In this document: one piece after another, positions 1-7,996 of the stretch
Position numbering within the stretch: position 1 is the first letter of the stretch
Layout: every line of letters begins with the position of its first letter
Virus record (IMG/VR): IMGVR_UViG_3300001282_000011
Span: 1 to 56,670 of that record
Reading direction: 5' to 3' (one strand)
DNA length: 56,670 nucleotides
Source: a virus
Translations under genes and position numbers: made by a program
The notes under the pieces: model-generated
The model's input: the letters and a program-made list of their open reading frames with translations, nothing else
Told to the model about the DNA's origin: nothing
Database searches by the model: none

Positions 1-303
1 TTCTTCCCACCATTCTTCCCACCATTCTTCCCATTCTTCCCACCATTCTTCCCACCGTTCTTCCCACCATTCTTCCCACCATTCTTCCCATTCTTCCCAC
101 CGTTCTTCCCATTCTTCCCACCATTCTTCCCATTCTTCCCACCATTCTTCCCACCATTCTTCCCAGGATTCGGACCGTACTTCCCAGCCTTTAAGGGACC
201 ATTCTTCCCAGGATTCGGACCGTTCTTCCCAGGATTTGGACCGTTCTTCCCGTTCTTCCCAGGATTCGGTGGCGGACCATTCTTCCCAGGATTCGGATAC
301 TAA
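1..303 (+). CDS. C-terminal end of FFPP-repeat protein (partial)
   Basis: The reading frame is open from the first base and stops with TAA at 301-303, so only the last 100 residues are visible. They are almost pure Phe-Phe-Pro-Pro units with some FFP spacing, changing to GFGPFFP units and ending in FFPGFGY. The same ending closes the 1260-residue tail protein at 33793-37575, so the two are related at least at their C-termini. Nearly every Phe codon is TTC and the Pro codons are CCA or CCG, in a genome that otherwise uses TTT often. Function is unknown. A surface-exposed fibre or adhesin tail is my guess from the paralogue's position. The N-terminal part lies outside the window. Confidence 0.8.
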   Translation, partial: FFPPFFPPFFPFFPPFFPPFFPPFFPPFFPFFPPFFPFFPPFFPFFPPFFPPFFPGFGPYFPAFKGPFFPGFGPFFPGFGPFFPFFPGFGGGPFFPGFGY

Positions 304-311
304 TAAATTAA

Positions 312-336
312 AAGTGGGGGAGTAAATCCCCCACTT
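312..336 (+). terminator. Strong hairpin after the FFPP gene
   Basis: A perfect 10-bp inverted repeat (AAGTGGGGGA / TCCCCCACTT) with a 5-base loop begins nine bases after the stop codon. It is not followed by a clean T-run, so it is a terminator-like hairpin rather than a textbook intrinsic terminator. It separates the FFPP gene from the oxygenase operon. Confidence 0.65.
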
Positions 337-341
337 AGCTA

Positions 342-370
342 TTGTTTATATATTTCGTATATGATACAAT
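342..370 (+). promoter_or_regulatory. Sigma70-type promoter of oxygenase operon
   Basis: TTGTTT (342-347) and TACAAT (365-370) are separated by 17 bases, and TG precedes the -10 box with one base between (extended -10). An AGGAG ribosome site at 385-389 leads to the ATG at 395. It lies between a hairpin and a long run of close-packed genes, as expected for an operon promoter. Confidence 0.65.
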
Positions 371-394
371 TTACATACATGTACAGGAGATATT

Positions 395-1099
395 ATGGAA
401 TGGTATGATTTACCAAGATTAGAAAAAACAAAAACAAGATTAGAGTCTGAATTTATACAAGATGGTATAGAGGTTATTAATTTAGATTACGGCATCCACT
501 TGTATAGAAATGCAGTTAATAAAGATGACTGTAAAACCATTATAGATTTAATTGAAAATGAAATATCTTTAGGCATACCAAAAATTCAATGGAATGAAGC
601 CAGTGTTAATGGTAAAGAAAGAACCACCCATGCAAGAAATTGTTATGATCTAAAATATAAAAAAGAAGCTCTTGGAACTTATATTCCTAAAAATGATGCT
701 TTGGCAAAAGCTCATGACATGGTTAATGATAGATTAAATGTTGCATTGCAGCACTATGAAAGATTATGGCATTTTTCAATAAAGTATAAAGAAGCATTTA
801 ACTTTGTAAAATATATGCCAGGTGAATTCTTTAAAATACATGCAGACCATGGACCATTTTATACATGTACAGTTTCTGCAATAGTTTATTTGAACGATGA
901 CTATGAAGGCGGGGAACTAGAATTTCCAAGACATGGATTAACAGTTAAGCCAAAGGCTGGAGACATTATGTTGTTCCCATCCAATTATGTATACGAGCAT
1001 GCATCATTAAATATAAGTTCAGGAATTAAGTATGCTGTAGTTATCATGATGGATTATAATGATTTATATCATAAATCAGAAAGTTCAGGCGGATATTAA
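395..1099 (+). CDS. 2OG-Fe(II) oxygenase, prolyl 4-hydroxylase-like (copy 1)
   Basis: This 234-residue protein has the C-terminal double-stranded beta-helix of the 2-oxoglutarate/Fe(II) oxygenases. The iron ligands are visible as H149-A-D151 and H202, and K212 fits the 2-oxoglutarate carboxylate site. Between them is the LNDDYEGGELEF stretch typical of phage and bacterial prolyl-4-hydroxylase-like proteins. The enzyme would use O2 and 2-oxoglutarate to hydroxylate a substrate that cannot be read from the sequence. It is the first of seven such genes. The start is fixed by AGGAG at 385-389 below a good promoter. Confidence 0.9.
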   Translation: MEWYDLPRLEKTKTRLESEFIQDGIEVINLDYGIHLYRNAVNKDDCKTIIDLIENEISLGIPKIQWNEASVNGKERTTHARNCYDLKYKKEALGTYIPKNDALAKAHDMVNDRLNVALQHYERLWHFSIKYKEAFNFVKYMPGEFFKIHADHGPFYTCTVSAIVYLNDDYEGGELEFPRHGLTVKPKAGDIMLFPSNYVYEHASLNISSGIKYAVVIMMDYNDLYHKSESSGGY

Positions 1100-1862
1100 T
1101 AAAATAATTTTTACAGCATTTAGACCATGGCTAACAAAATTTAGCCCATCAGTGCCAGGAACTACTCATTCTGTTATGCCTAAATGGTACAAGGATGCCG
1201 ACAGGTTTGCTAAAAACCCAATCAATGGTGAATATTACAAAGCTACCAAGGAAGTTTGTCCTTTTCCAAAAGAGGGTACAAATAATGATTACGGGTATAT
1301 CCCAACTTGGAAAGCTTGTCCAGCAGTTATGGATGCATTTATTACTGGTTATGTTTTTAAGACTCCATGTGATATAACATTCTATAAAGATAAAAATGGA
1401 AAAATTAATGTAAAAATAGATGATAAAAAAAATGCAGGTTTTTGTACAACAAGAGATCCGATGCCTCAGTTTGAGCATCCAACTGGTTATTATAAAGAAC
1501 ATTTTGCGTGGTATCCAGATTGGGCATTAGAAGTTCCTGAAGGGTATAGCTGTTTATATATGACTCCAATGAATAGATTTGACTTACCGTTTTTAAATAC
1601 AACTGGAGTTGTAGATAATGATAGTGTCCATTTATCTGGCACATTTCCATTCTTTTTGGTTGAAGGATGGGAAGGAACAATTCCAGCAGGAACACCGTAT
1701 TTACAGATACTTCCATTTAAAAGAGAAGACTGGCAGCATGAGGTAAAGTTTTTGTCACAAAAAGATATATATGATAAAATGACAGACAATATGAAATTCT
1801 ACCGTCAACCAGATGGCGGAGTATATAAAAGCAAGGTATGGAGTAGGAGAGAGTACAAATAA
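1059..1862 (+). CDS. DUF6065-like protein (copy 1)
   Basis: This 267-residue protein sits between oxygenase copies 1 and 2. It resembles the protein at 2519-3244 in architecture: a CPAVMDAF/CFPVSLAN-like stretch, an all-beta-looking middle, then an IPAGTP motif followed by a hydrophobic strand. I place both in or near the DUF6065 family from memory, with moderate confidence. The only ATG overlaps the upstream gene by 41 bases. A non-ATG start near 1100 is possible, since similarity to the paralogue seems to begin later. No catalytic motif is evident. It could be a partner or a substrate-binding protein for the neighbouring oxygenases. Confidence 0.7.
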   Translation: MIYIINQKVQADINKIIFTAFRPWLTKFSPSVPGTTHSVMPKWYKDADRFAKNPINGEYYKATKEVCPFPKEGTNNDYGYIPTWKACPAVMDAFITGYVFKTPCDITFYKDKNGKINVKIDDKKNAGFCTTRDPMPQFEHPTGYYKEHFAWYPDWALEVPEGYSCLYMTPMNRFDLPFLNTTGVVDNDSVHLSGTFPFFLVEGWEGTIPAGTPYLQILPFKREDWQHEVKFLSQKDIYDKMTDNMKFYRQPDGGVYKSKVWSRREYK

Positions 1863-1863
1863 A

Positions 1864-2538
1864 ATGCAAACTTGGTCATCAAAAGAGTCTCTAGGGAATG
1901 GTATATTTGTCTATAGAGATGTTATAAAAAAAGAAATTGATGTAATAGGCAGACTAGAAAACATTCTTAGTCCAGTAAATTCTGGCGCTAAGTATGCATG
2001 GCAGCCAGCGTATGTTGGGTATCAAGAACTTATGCCAGATTATAGAGACTGTGTAGATTTTAAATTCAAGAAGACCGACATTCAATTTGATAAAAGCGAA
2101 GAGTCCTCAAAACTTCAAAAATTGTGGCAAGACGTATTTGATGTACAATCTCCAGCCGTAAATGATTATAGAAAAGAACATAATCTTATGGACCTTAAAT
2201 ACTGGGAAGCATTTAATTTTATTAAGTATGGACCAGGACAACACTTTATGGAGCACCACGATCATGGATACTCATATAATTGTACTGTCTCTTTAGTTGC
2301 ATATGTTAATGATGATTACGAGGGTGGAGAATTATATTTCAGGTTGCAAAACCTGAATATTAAGCCAAAAGCTGGAGATTTATATATATTCCCTTCTAAC
2401 TACATGTACCCACATCAAGCAAAGCCAGTTATATCGGGAACAAAATATTCAATTGTTACTATGTTAGATTATAGTGGCAAGTTCCACTCACAAGAAATGT
2501 ATGATCCTAAATGGGAGAATGAGCCAAGTGTTAGTTAA
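1864..2538 (+). CDS. 2OG-Fe(II) oxygenase, prolyl 4-hydroxylase-like (copy 2)
   Basis: This 224-residue oxygenase has ligands H131-H-D133 and H184, with K194 as the probable 2-oxoglutarate contact, and the VNDDYEGGELYF signature. It is the closest relative of copy 1 in the window: both contain an EAFNF(V/I)KY segment before the HxD and an FPSNY segment before the distal His. I chose ATG 1864 over an upstream in-frame ATG at 1813. The later start follows an AGGAGAG ribosome site and abuts the previous stop, while the earlier one would overlap the previous gene by 50 bases. Confidence 0.9.
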   Translation: MQTWSSKESLGNGIFVYRDVIKKEIDVIGRLENILSPVNSGAKYAWQPAYVGYQELMPDYRDCVDFKFKKTDIQFDKSEESSKLQKLWQDVFDVQSPAVNDYRKEHNLMDLKYWEAFNFIKYGPGQHFMEHHDHGYSYNCTVSLVAYVNDDYEGGELYFRLQNLNIKPKAGDLYIFPSNYMYPHQAKPVISGTKYSIVTMLDYSGKFHSQEMYDPKWENEPSVS

Positions 2539-3244
2539 AGCCTATAAACATGCTGGACATAGGGTAAAGATAGAGCAGACTAAAGTAAAAAGGGACTGGA
2601 TGGATGCTACTGATAATGCTCATGCATACAAATGCTTTCCAGTTAGTTTAGCTAATACAATTGGATGGTCGATATCATTACTAGACGATGTCGAGTTTAT
2701 TTGGGATGGAATATCTGACTCAAGTTCGGAACACGTAAAGGTTTTAAAGGATCCAGCTGGAGCCTGTAGTACACAACGCTCTAATGGCACAATAAGTTTT
2801 TATACTGGTATCTTTTTTGAGACAGATAAAGACACGACAATGCTACAAATAGTTCCTCCTAATTACTTTATAGATGGTGCTGCGCCATTTACAACTCTTA
2901 TATCCACATCTTTTTTTCCAGAAGCAATTCCAGTTGCATGGAAAATAACTAGACCAAACACAGTAATAACTATACCAGCTGGTACTCCAATAGCTACTTT
3001 TATTCCAATATCATTGGCTAAATACAATGAGGTAGAGTTAGAAATTCAGGATAAGGTGTGGCCAGAGCTTTCTTGGAAACAAAAAGAAGAAAGAAACAAG
3101 GTCTGGCAAGAAATAACTATGCAGGGCAAGTTTACTAATTTTTATAGAGATGGTGTAGAGTATGATGGAACAAAAATTGGTGACCATGAATTAAAGGCTA
3201 TAAGGTTAAAAATTAACGATTTTTCTACAAAGATAGAGGAGTGA
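2519..3244 (+). CDS. DUF6065-like protein (copy 2)
   Basis: This protein of about 241 residues belongs to the same putative family as the gene at 1059. It contains CFPVSLANTIGW, a DVEFIWDG stretch and an ITIPAGTPIATFIP motif, consistent with a beta-sandwich. The start is uncertain: ATG 2519 is too near a GGGAG at 2513-2517, whereas GTG 2528 is spaced 10 bases from it. Both overlap the end of oxygenase copy 2. The last codons hold the -10 box of a promoter for the next gene. No enzymatic motif is recognised. Confidence 0.72.
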   Translation: MSQVLVKAYKHAGHRVKIEQTKVKRDWMDATDNAHAYKCFPVSLANTIGWSISLLDDVEFIWDGISDSSSEHVKVLKDPAGACSTQRSNGTISFYTGIFFETDKDTTMLQIVPPNYFIDGAAPFTTLISTSFFPEAIPVAWKITRPNTVITIPAGTPIATFIPISLAKYNEVELEIQDKVWPELSWKQKEERNKVWQEITMQGKFTNFYRDGVEYDGTKIGDHELKAIRLKINDFSTKIEE

Positions 3245-3250
3245 TATAAT
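3242..3250 (+). promoter_or_regulatory. Extended -10 promoter, leaderless
   Basis: TGATATAAT lies here, overlapping the preceding stop codon. Only six bases separate the -10 box from the ATG at 3257, so transcription should start on or next to the start codon. No good -35 box is seen, as is common for extended -10 promoters. Confidence 0.55.
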
Positions 3251-3256
3251 ATTAAT

Positions 3257-4015
3257 ATGGAAAAGATGAATGTAAATCATTTAGATCAGGTGACAAAATC
3301 TATCACCCCATCAGGATTTTTTGGGACCAGCAAAGATAATATTGTTGAACTAGAAAACTTTATGACAGAAGAAGAGATAGACTTTTTGGAAAAATCTGCA
3401 AAAGGTATAACAATTTGGGATTATACAGAAAGCCATGTCAATGAAAATGGAACCACAATATATGATGCTAACTATTGGAAAGATAGAGTGGCAACTAGAC
3501 CATCATTAGATAAGAATGATCCAAAAATTGGTCCAGTTATTGAAGGTCTATTTAAAAGACTTCAGCCAATTATAGAAGACTTTTTCTATGTTAGAGTACA
3601 GCCAACTGGACAAACAATTGTAAGATGGTTACCAGGACAATTACAAAAACCTCATGCTGATAAAGAACTACATGATGGTCCAGATGCAGGACTGCCAAAT
3701 GATTTTCCATATTACGACATAGCAAGTTTATTTTATTTAAACGATGACTACGAAGGTGGAGAAATCTACTGGCCTCTACAAGGAGTTAGAATTAAGCCTA
3801 AAAGAGGAGCAGCATACTTTTTCCCAGGAGACATGAATTATATACATGGCGTCACCGAGATAAAAGGAAATATAAGATATACAGTTCCTTTCTTTTGGAC
3901 CATATTAGAACACACTGGAGAAAATAAGCCTGAGGCAGGTAAAGAGTATTATAGGACGCTATTAGATCCAGAAATGCGTGGAAAGAATCTTTATGAAAGT
4001 GTTTACGAGGGGTAA
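3257..4015 (+). CDS. 2OG-Fe(II) oxygenase, prolyl 4-hydroxylase-like (copy 3)
   Basis: This 252-residue oxygenase has H133-A-D135, distal H197 and R207, with the LNDDYEGGEIYWP signature between. The N-terminal half contains an ENFMTEEEIDFL segment like the dimer-edge helix seen in many P4H-like proteins. An insertion rich in Gly, Pro and Asp lies between the HxD and the next strand, so the substrate pocket probably differs from copies 1 and 2. It is apparently translated from a leaderless transcript, because no ribosome site precedes the ATG. The next gene starts three bases after its stop. Confidence 0.9.
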   Translation: MEKMNVNHLDQVTKSITPSGFFGTSKDNIVELENFMTEEEIDFLEKSAKGITIWDYTESHVNENGTTIYDANYWKDRVATRPSLDKNDPKIGPVIEGLFKRLQPIIEDFFYVRVQPTGQTIVRWLPGQLQKPHADKELHDGPDAGLPNDFPYYDIASLFYLNDDYEGGEIYWPLQGVRIKPKRGAAYFFPGDMNYIHGVTEIKGNIRYTVPFFWTILEHTGENKPEAGKEYYRTLLDPEMRGKNLYESVYEG

Positions 4016-4017
4016 AA

Positions 4018-4761
4018 ATGTCTAATTATACAAGATTAACTCAAGATATTTTGTTGTATGAAAACTTTTTGACTAAAGAGGAGTCCCAAGCAATTATTGA
4101 TGTTATGGAAGCTCAGGTTAAAAATGAAAAGTTGTCTTGGACACCAATTACATTTTATGAATCTTATTCTTCCGTTCTTCCGCAAGACGGTGACGAAGAA
4201 CTAGAGCAATTCGGATTGCCTTCTGATTTTTTTTCTGTGCTTCAGAATAGAATAGTTGAAGCAGTTGCAGAGGTTCATGGAAAACAATTTTCCGATATTC
4301 ACAAGATTGGTTTTCATGCTCAGAAGTGGGAGCCAGGAGCCTTTGCAAAAGAACATTCAGACAATACAGATTTAGAAGGCAACACTGGACCATTTGAAAG
4401 AAGCAGGTACGCTGCCTTTTTATACCTTAATGACGAGTTTGAAGGCGGACTACTAAAGTTCAATAAGCAAGATAAATTGATTTATCCTAAGACAGGTTCT
4501 TTAGCTGCTTTTGCAGGCGGGTTTGATAATACTCATGAGGTTACAATGATTACTTCTGGCATTAGGTACACGCTTGGATCATTTTGGGACGACAGAGACC
4601 AGAGTGCTTACCCTCAAGAAACAATTGATGCCTGGGACGCTGAAATGAAAAGAATTAGAGAAGAGCAAGAAGTGATAAAGGCTGGTTGGCAAGATGCACT
4701 AAAAGAAGGATATAAGTTAGATCCAGACGGAAATAAATATAAAATGGAGGAAAACGAATAA
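4018..4761 (+). CDS. 2OG-Fe(II) oxygenase, prolyl 4-hydroxylase-like (copy 4)
   Basis: This 247-residue oxygenase has H113-S-D115, distal H173 and R183. The usual NDDYEGGE stretch has drifted to NDEFEGGLLKF, making this one of the more divergent copies. The C-terminal extension is charged and helical (rich in Glu and Lys). GAGGGG before the ATG serves as ribosome site and lies within the last codons of copy 3, implying translational coupling. Its stop overlaps the start of copy 5 by one base. Confidence 0.88.
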   Translation: MSNYTRLTQDILLYENFLTKEESQAIIDVMEAQVKNEKLSWTPITFYESYSSVLPQDGDEELEQFGLPSDFFSVLQNRIVEAVAEVHGKQFSDIHKIGFHAQKWEPGAFAKEHSDNTDLEGNTGPFERSRYAAFLYLNDEFEGGLLKFNKQDKLIYPKTGSLAAFAGGFDNTHEVTMITSGIRYTLGSFWDDRDQSAYPQETIDAWDAEMKRIREEQEVIKAGWQDALKEGYKLDPDGNKYKMEENE

Positions 4762-5525
4762 TGCAACTAGAAGAAAGATTACATGAAAATGTTTACATGT
4801 ATTCGGATGTAATTGAGAATCCTCAAGAAATTATTGATCTAATCAATAAGCTGGATTCTGACGAAAGAGTTCACAAGGTTATTCCTAAGTGGAACAATTG
4901 GAACTCAAGCAGCAGAGATGGAAATATCTTTGGTAAGAAAAAAGATTTCAATCTAGCTGAAGTAGAAGGTTTAGATCCAGAAGTTAGAAAGGATGTAGAC
5001 TTAATTATTTCTACGATTAGAAATGCAATTAGAAATATTGCAGAAGCTTTTATTGTAGACAGAGGTCTGAAGGGAGAGCCAAACGTTTCTCCTTTCGTAG
5101 GTATTTCTAAATATATTCCAGGTTGTGCCATGGGAGCACATTTTGACAGACAGGCTGGAGATAACAGTTTAGAGTGGTCAATTATCATTTATTGGAACGA
5201 CGATTATGAAGGTGGAGAAATATCATTTGTAATCAGACCAGAAGACTTAAGACTAGAGGTTAATGGTCATTTGAGACCACCAGACGACGCTCTAGATCCA
5301 AGAACTAAAGACATGGTTACATTTACTGCAAAGCCAAAAGCTGGTAGCGCACTAATATTCCCATCTACTGACCCATACAAGCATCAAGTTCATATTATGA
5401 AAGAGGGAGAAAAATATATTACTCCAGGTTTCATATTTGTAGATGGCTATGTTGTTGGTGGCCCAGGAGGTCCTTCAGAGGAGTACATCAAAGCTTATCA
5501 CGAGCAAATGAATGGAATGATGTAG
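4761..5525 (+). CDS. 2OG-Fe(II) oxygenase, prolyl 4-hydroxylase-like (copy 5)
   Basis: This 254-residue oxygenase has H127-F-D129, distal H208 and K218, with WNDDYEGGEISF between. A loop of about 30 residues containing LRPPDDALDP is inserted before the distal-His strand, a feature absent from the other copies. A GGAGG ribosome site precedes the ATG, which overlaps the previous stop (TAATG). The C-terminus is Gly-Pro rich (VGGPGGPSEE). The substrate is unknown. Confidence 0.88.
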   Translation: MQLEERLHENVYMYSDVIENPQEIIDLINKLDSDERVHKVIPKWNNWNSSSRDGNIFGKKKDFNLAEVEGLDPEVRKDVDLIISTIRNAIRNIAEAFIVDRGLKGEPNVSPFVGISKYIPGCAMGAHFDRQAGDNSLEWSIIIYWNDDYEGGEISFVIRPEDLRLEVNGHLRPPDDALDPRTKDMVTFTAKPKAGSALIFPSTDPYKHQVHIMKEGEKYITPGFIFVDGYVVGGPGGPSEEYIKAYHEQMNGMM

Positions 5526-6323
5526 TTGTCTTTTGATAACATTGAAGTGGAAGTTCTTCACCCTAAAATTTGGGTTTTTAAAAACATACTAACTCAAAGT
5601 GATGATTTAATAAATTATCTAAGGGGTGAAGAATTTTCTAATCAATGGATGCAATGGTATTCTTTCGGAGAAAAAATTTATCTTCCTATAGGAGGATCTA
5701 GTTTTGAAAAATTTCCATCTGATTTAGAATGGTCTGAAAAAATAACGCTTGAGTCTTCTAAAAACAAATCACTTCAAGAATTTACCGATTCTTTTTATTA
5801 CATAACAAAAAAATATACTGAGTCTCAAGGAATAGTTTTAGATAATTGGGAGTTTGGTAGCCCAGATTTGTGTTACTATAATGAAATGTCTGGTGTTTCT
5901 GGAACCCAGGCCATGAATTATCATACTGATTATCAGCTAGAAAGAGATTACGAGCCAGGTATGAAATTTGAAACAACTTCTGTGTTTTACCTAAATGATA
6001 ATTATGATGGTGGAGAAATATGTTTTAAGGTATTCGAAGAAGACTATTCAAAAGTTTTACACAGAATATCGTACAAACCATCAAAGGGAGATGCAATAAT
6101 TTTCCCATCCAAGCACCCCGTCTATCATGGAGTAAAAATTGTTGAAAACGGAACTAAGTACATAATTAGAAGTTATTGGAAATATTGGCAGGACGGAACA
6201 GAAGAATACTACAATGATAAAAACTCTATGGGCGTAGAAGAGTTTGAAGAATTTTTAGATCAAAGACACAAAGACATTTGGAATGAAATTGTTAGTAAAA
6301 CTCATGATGATGTAACAGGATAA
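5526..6323 (+). CDS. 2OG-Fe(II) oxygenase, prolyl 4-hydroxylase-like (copy 6)
   Basis: This 265-residue oxygenase, the longest of the set, has H133-T-D135, distal H201 and K211, with LNDNYDGGEICF between. It starts with TTG directly after the previous TAG and has no clear ribosome site, so it probably depends on translational coupling with copy 5. The C-terminus ends in an acidic and basic helix. Compared with the others it has a longer aromatic N-terminal region before the core. Confidence 0.85.
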   Translation: MSFDNIEVEVLHPKIWVFKNILTQSDDLINYLRGEEFSNQWMQWYSFGEKIYLPIGGSSFEKFPSDLEWSEKITLESSKNKSLQEFTDSFYYITKKYTESQGIVLDNWEFGSPDLCYYNEMSGVSGTQAMNYHTDYQLERDYEPGMKFETTSVFYLNDNYDGGEICFKVFEEDYSKVLHRISYKPSKGDAIIFPSKHPVYHGVKIVENGTKYIIRSYWKYWQDGTEEYYNDKNSMGVEEFEEFLDQRHKDIWNEIVSKTHDDVTG

Positions 6324-6325
6324 TC

Positions 6326-6928
6326 ATGAATATAAATAAACTTTTACCAGACATTTATGAGGTTGAAAATTTTATAACAGAAAAAGAACAGTCTCTTATT
6401 CTAGACCAGATAAAGTTACTAGATGAAAGTTACTGGTATGCAATGGATAAGAATGCATACGAGTTTAATTTTTGGGATGGCAAAATAATAGATCCAATGG
6501 TTCATGAACTAAATGATAATCTTTACGATGGCATAAATGTTAAATGTAAAAAGATTTTTGATTCGTTTTTAGAGATTACTGGAATAAATATTGCCAGATA
6601 CACTAAAGATGATTTTTTAGGCACACACAGGGATTATTGGAAATACGATGAAGATTATCATATAAGATACGGTCTTGTTATATATTATAATGATGATTAC
6701 GAGGGCGGAGAGATAGAGTATCCAGAACTAAATCTAATACATAAGCCAAAAGCAAGGTCCATGTTGATTCATGGTGGAAACATATTACATGGAACGCTGC
6801 CAGTTAAAAGTAATAATTATAGATATATATCTACAATGTTTGTTAAAGGATCTAAAGATAAACCTGCAGTTCTAAGCAAGGAACTGTTTGATGGAATAGA
6901 GGAATCAGATGGAACAATTTATAGATAA
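6326..6928 (+). CDS. 2OG-Fe(II) oxygenase, prolyl 4-hydroxylase-like (copy 7)
   Basis: This 200-residue oxygenase, the shortest of the seven, has H101-R-D103, distal H155 and R166, with YNDDYEGGEIEYP between. It keeps the ENFITEKEQ helix near the N-terminus seen in copies 3 and 4. All residues needed for iron and 2-oxoglutarate binding are present, so it should be active. Its last 20 bases overlap the methyltransferase gene, suggesting that the two are expressed together. Confidence 0.88.
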   Translation: MNINKLLPDIYEVENFITEKEQSLILDQIKLLDESYWYAMDKNAYEFNFWDGKIIDPMVHELNDNLYDGINVKCKKIFDSFLEITGINIARYTKDDFLGTHRDYWKYDEDYHIRYGLVIYYNDDYEGGEIEYPELNLIHKPKARSMLIHGGNILHGTLPVKSNNYRYISTMFVKGSKDKPAVLSKELFDGIEESDGTIYR

Positions 6929-7511
6929 AAGAAACTTTATAAGTTCTTCGGACTCATTTGCACTAGACATCCTGAATTATAAGAGGGATGGATACTATGT
7001 TGAAATGGGTTCAGCAGACCCCATTAAGGGAAATACTACTTATAGAATGGAAAAAGATTACGGATGGAAAGGACTAGGGTTTGACTTAAACGAACAGCAT
7101 GCTAAAAACTATAACTCGGTTAGATCCAATCCATGCCTAGTAGAAGACGCAACTAAATTTAATTACCTAAAGTATTTTGAAGAAAATAATTTTCCAAAAC
7201 AAATAGATTATCTTCAAATTGATATAGAGAGTCCAATGGACAGAGGCGGGAGACCTCAGCATCCAATAGGACAACCGCTTTTAGGTTTAATTGCTTTGCC
7301 ACTAAATCATTATAGATTCACTGTCATTTCTTTCGAGCATGAGTTTATAATTCATTATAAAAATGCTTCTTTGAGAGATGCACAGAGAGAAATTTTAGAT
7401 AGCCTCGGCTATTCATTAGTTTGTAAAATTGGCCATGAAGATTGGTGGGTTGACTCTACAGTTATTCCTTACCAAGACTACAAGTGGTACTCTAGATTTG
7501 AGTCGCCATGA
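6909..7511 (+). CDS. FkbM-like SAM-dependent methyltransferase
   Basis: This 200-residue protein has class I methyltransferase features: motif I is VEMGSADP (residues 31-38), followed by a strand ending GFDLN with an acidic residue at 59, as in the FkbM family. A later DYLQIDIES strand matches motif IV. FkbM-type enzymes usually O-methylate sugars or hydroxylated small molecules. Placed directly after seven oxygenases, it could methylate a newly made hydroxyl group, but that is inference. The ATG lies within the end of the previous gene. Confidence 0.75.
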   Translation: MEQFIDKRNFISSSDSFALDILNYKRDGYYVEMGSADPIKGNTTYRMEKDYGWKGLGFDLNEQHAKNYNSVRSNPCLVEDATKFNYLKYFEENNFPKQIDYLQIDIESPMDRGGRPQHPIGQPLLGLIALPLNHYRFTVISFEHEFIIHYKNASLRDAQREILDSLGYSLVCKIGHEDWWVDSTVIPYQDYKWYSRFESP

Positions 7512-7978
7512 CAGCTGCTGGACAGTTAAAGCAAGAACATGTCGATGTTGTTTCTAGTTATCTTAATGATGTTTCCTCTAAAAAGGCAACATCTTATATG
7601 CTAACAATATCTAGAGATGGTGAGTCCCCAGTAAGAACTATCATATTCTATGACAATGCAATAGATGCATCTGAAGCATACAATATGTATAAGGACTGGG
7701 GTTTTGCTAGACAGTACTTGACAGTAACATTATATGAGCCATCTGGAAGAATAAATCAAAAGGTGTTTAAAAGAAATCAGGCGGGGGATCCAACTTTTTT
7801 AAGACAAAATTACTATGATGTTGCGGAAGCCTTAAATGATTTAAAGCCTTTTCTAGAAAAGGATGTATATGATAAGGCATGTGCCAAAATAGCCACCTCT
7901 TTTGCCAAAGATAATTGGAGATTTGATCCAGAAAGGTTTTTAAAAACAACTGGATCGGATATCGTGTTAAACGGATAA
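7508..7978 (+). CDS. Hypothetical protein closing the oxygenase operon
   Basis: I do not recognise this 156-residue protein. It has an alpha/beta look: a helix, a strand pair around YMLTISRDGES and TIIFYDNAIDA, then a C-terminal helical half ending FLKTTGSDIVLNG. It overlaps the methyltransferase by four bases (ATGA), so it is the last gene of the oxygenase transcript. No signal peptide, membrane segment or metal motif is visible. Confidence 0.7.
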   Translation: MTAAGQLKQEHVDVVSSYLNDVSSKKATSYMLTISRDGESPVRTIIFYDNAIDASEAYNMYKDWGFARQYLTVTLYEPSGRINQKVFKRNQAGDPTFLRQNYYDVAEALNDLKPFLEKDVYDKACAKIATSFAKDNWRFDPERFLKTTGSDIVLNG

Positions 7979-7981
7979 AAT

Positions 7982-7990
7982 TGGTATAAT
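7982..7990 (+). promoter_or_regulatory. Extended -10 promoter, leaderless
   Basis: TGGTATAAT is followed by six bases and then the ATG at 7997. No -35 box is evident. The geometry predicts a leaderless transcript for the small protein downstream. Confidence 0.55.
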
Positions 7991-7996
7991 ATAGTT

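Noticed and set aside
1-300. CRISPR-like short repeats
   Set aside because: The repeats are tandem without unique spacers and code for FFPP in one frame.
1149-1789. Minus-strand frames inside the first DUF6065-like gene
   Set aside because: They overlap a coding + strand gene with matching context and show no motifs or start signals.
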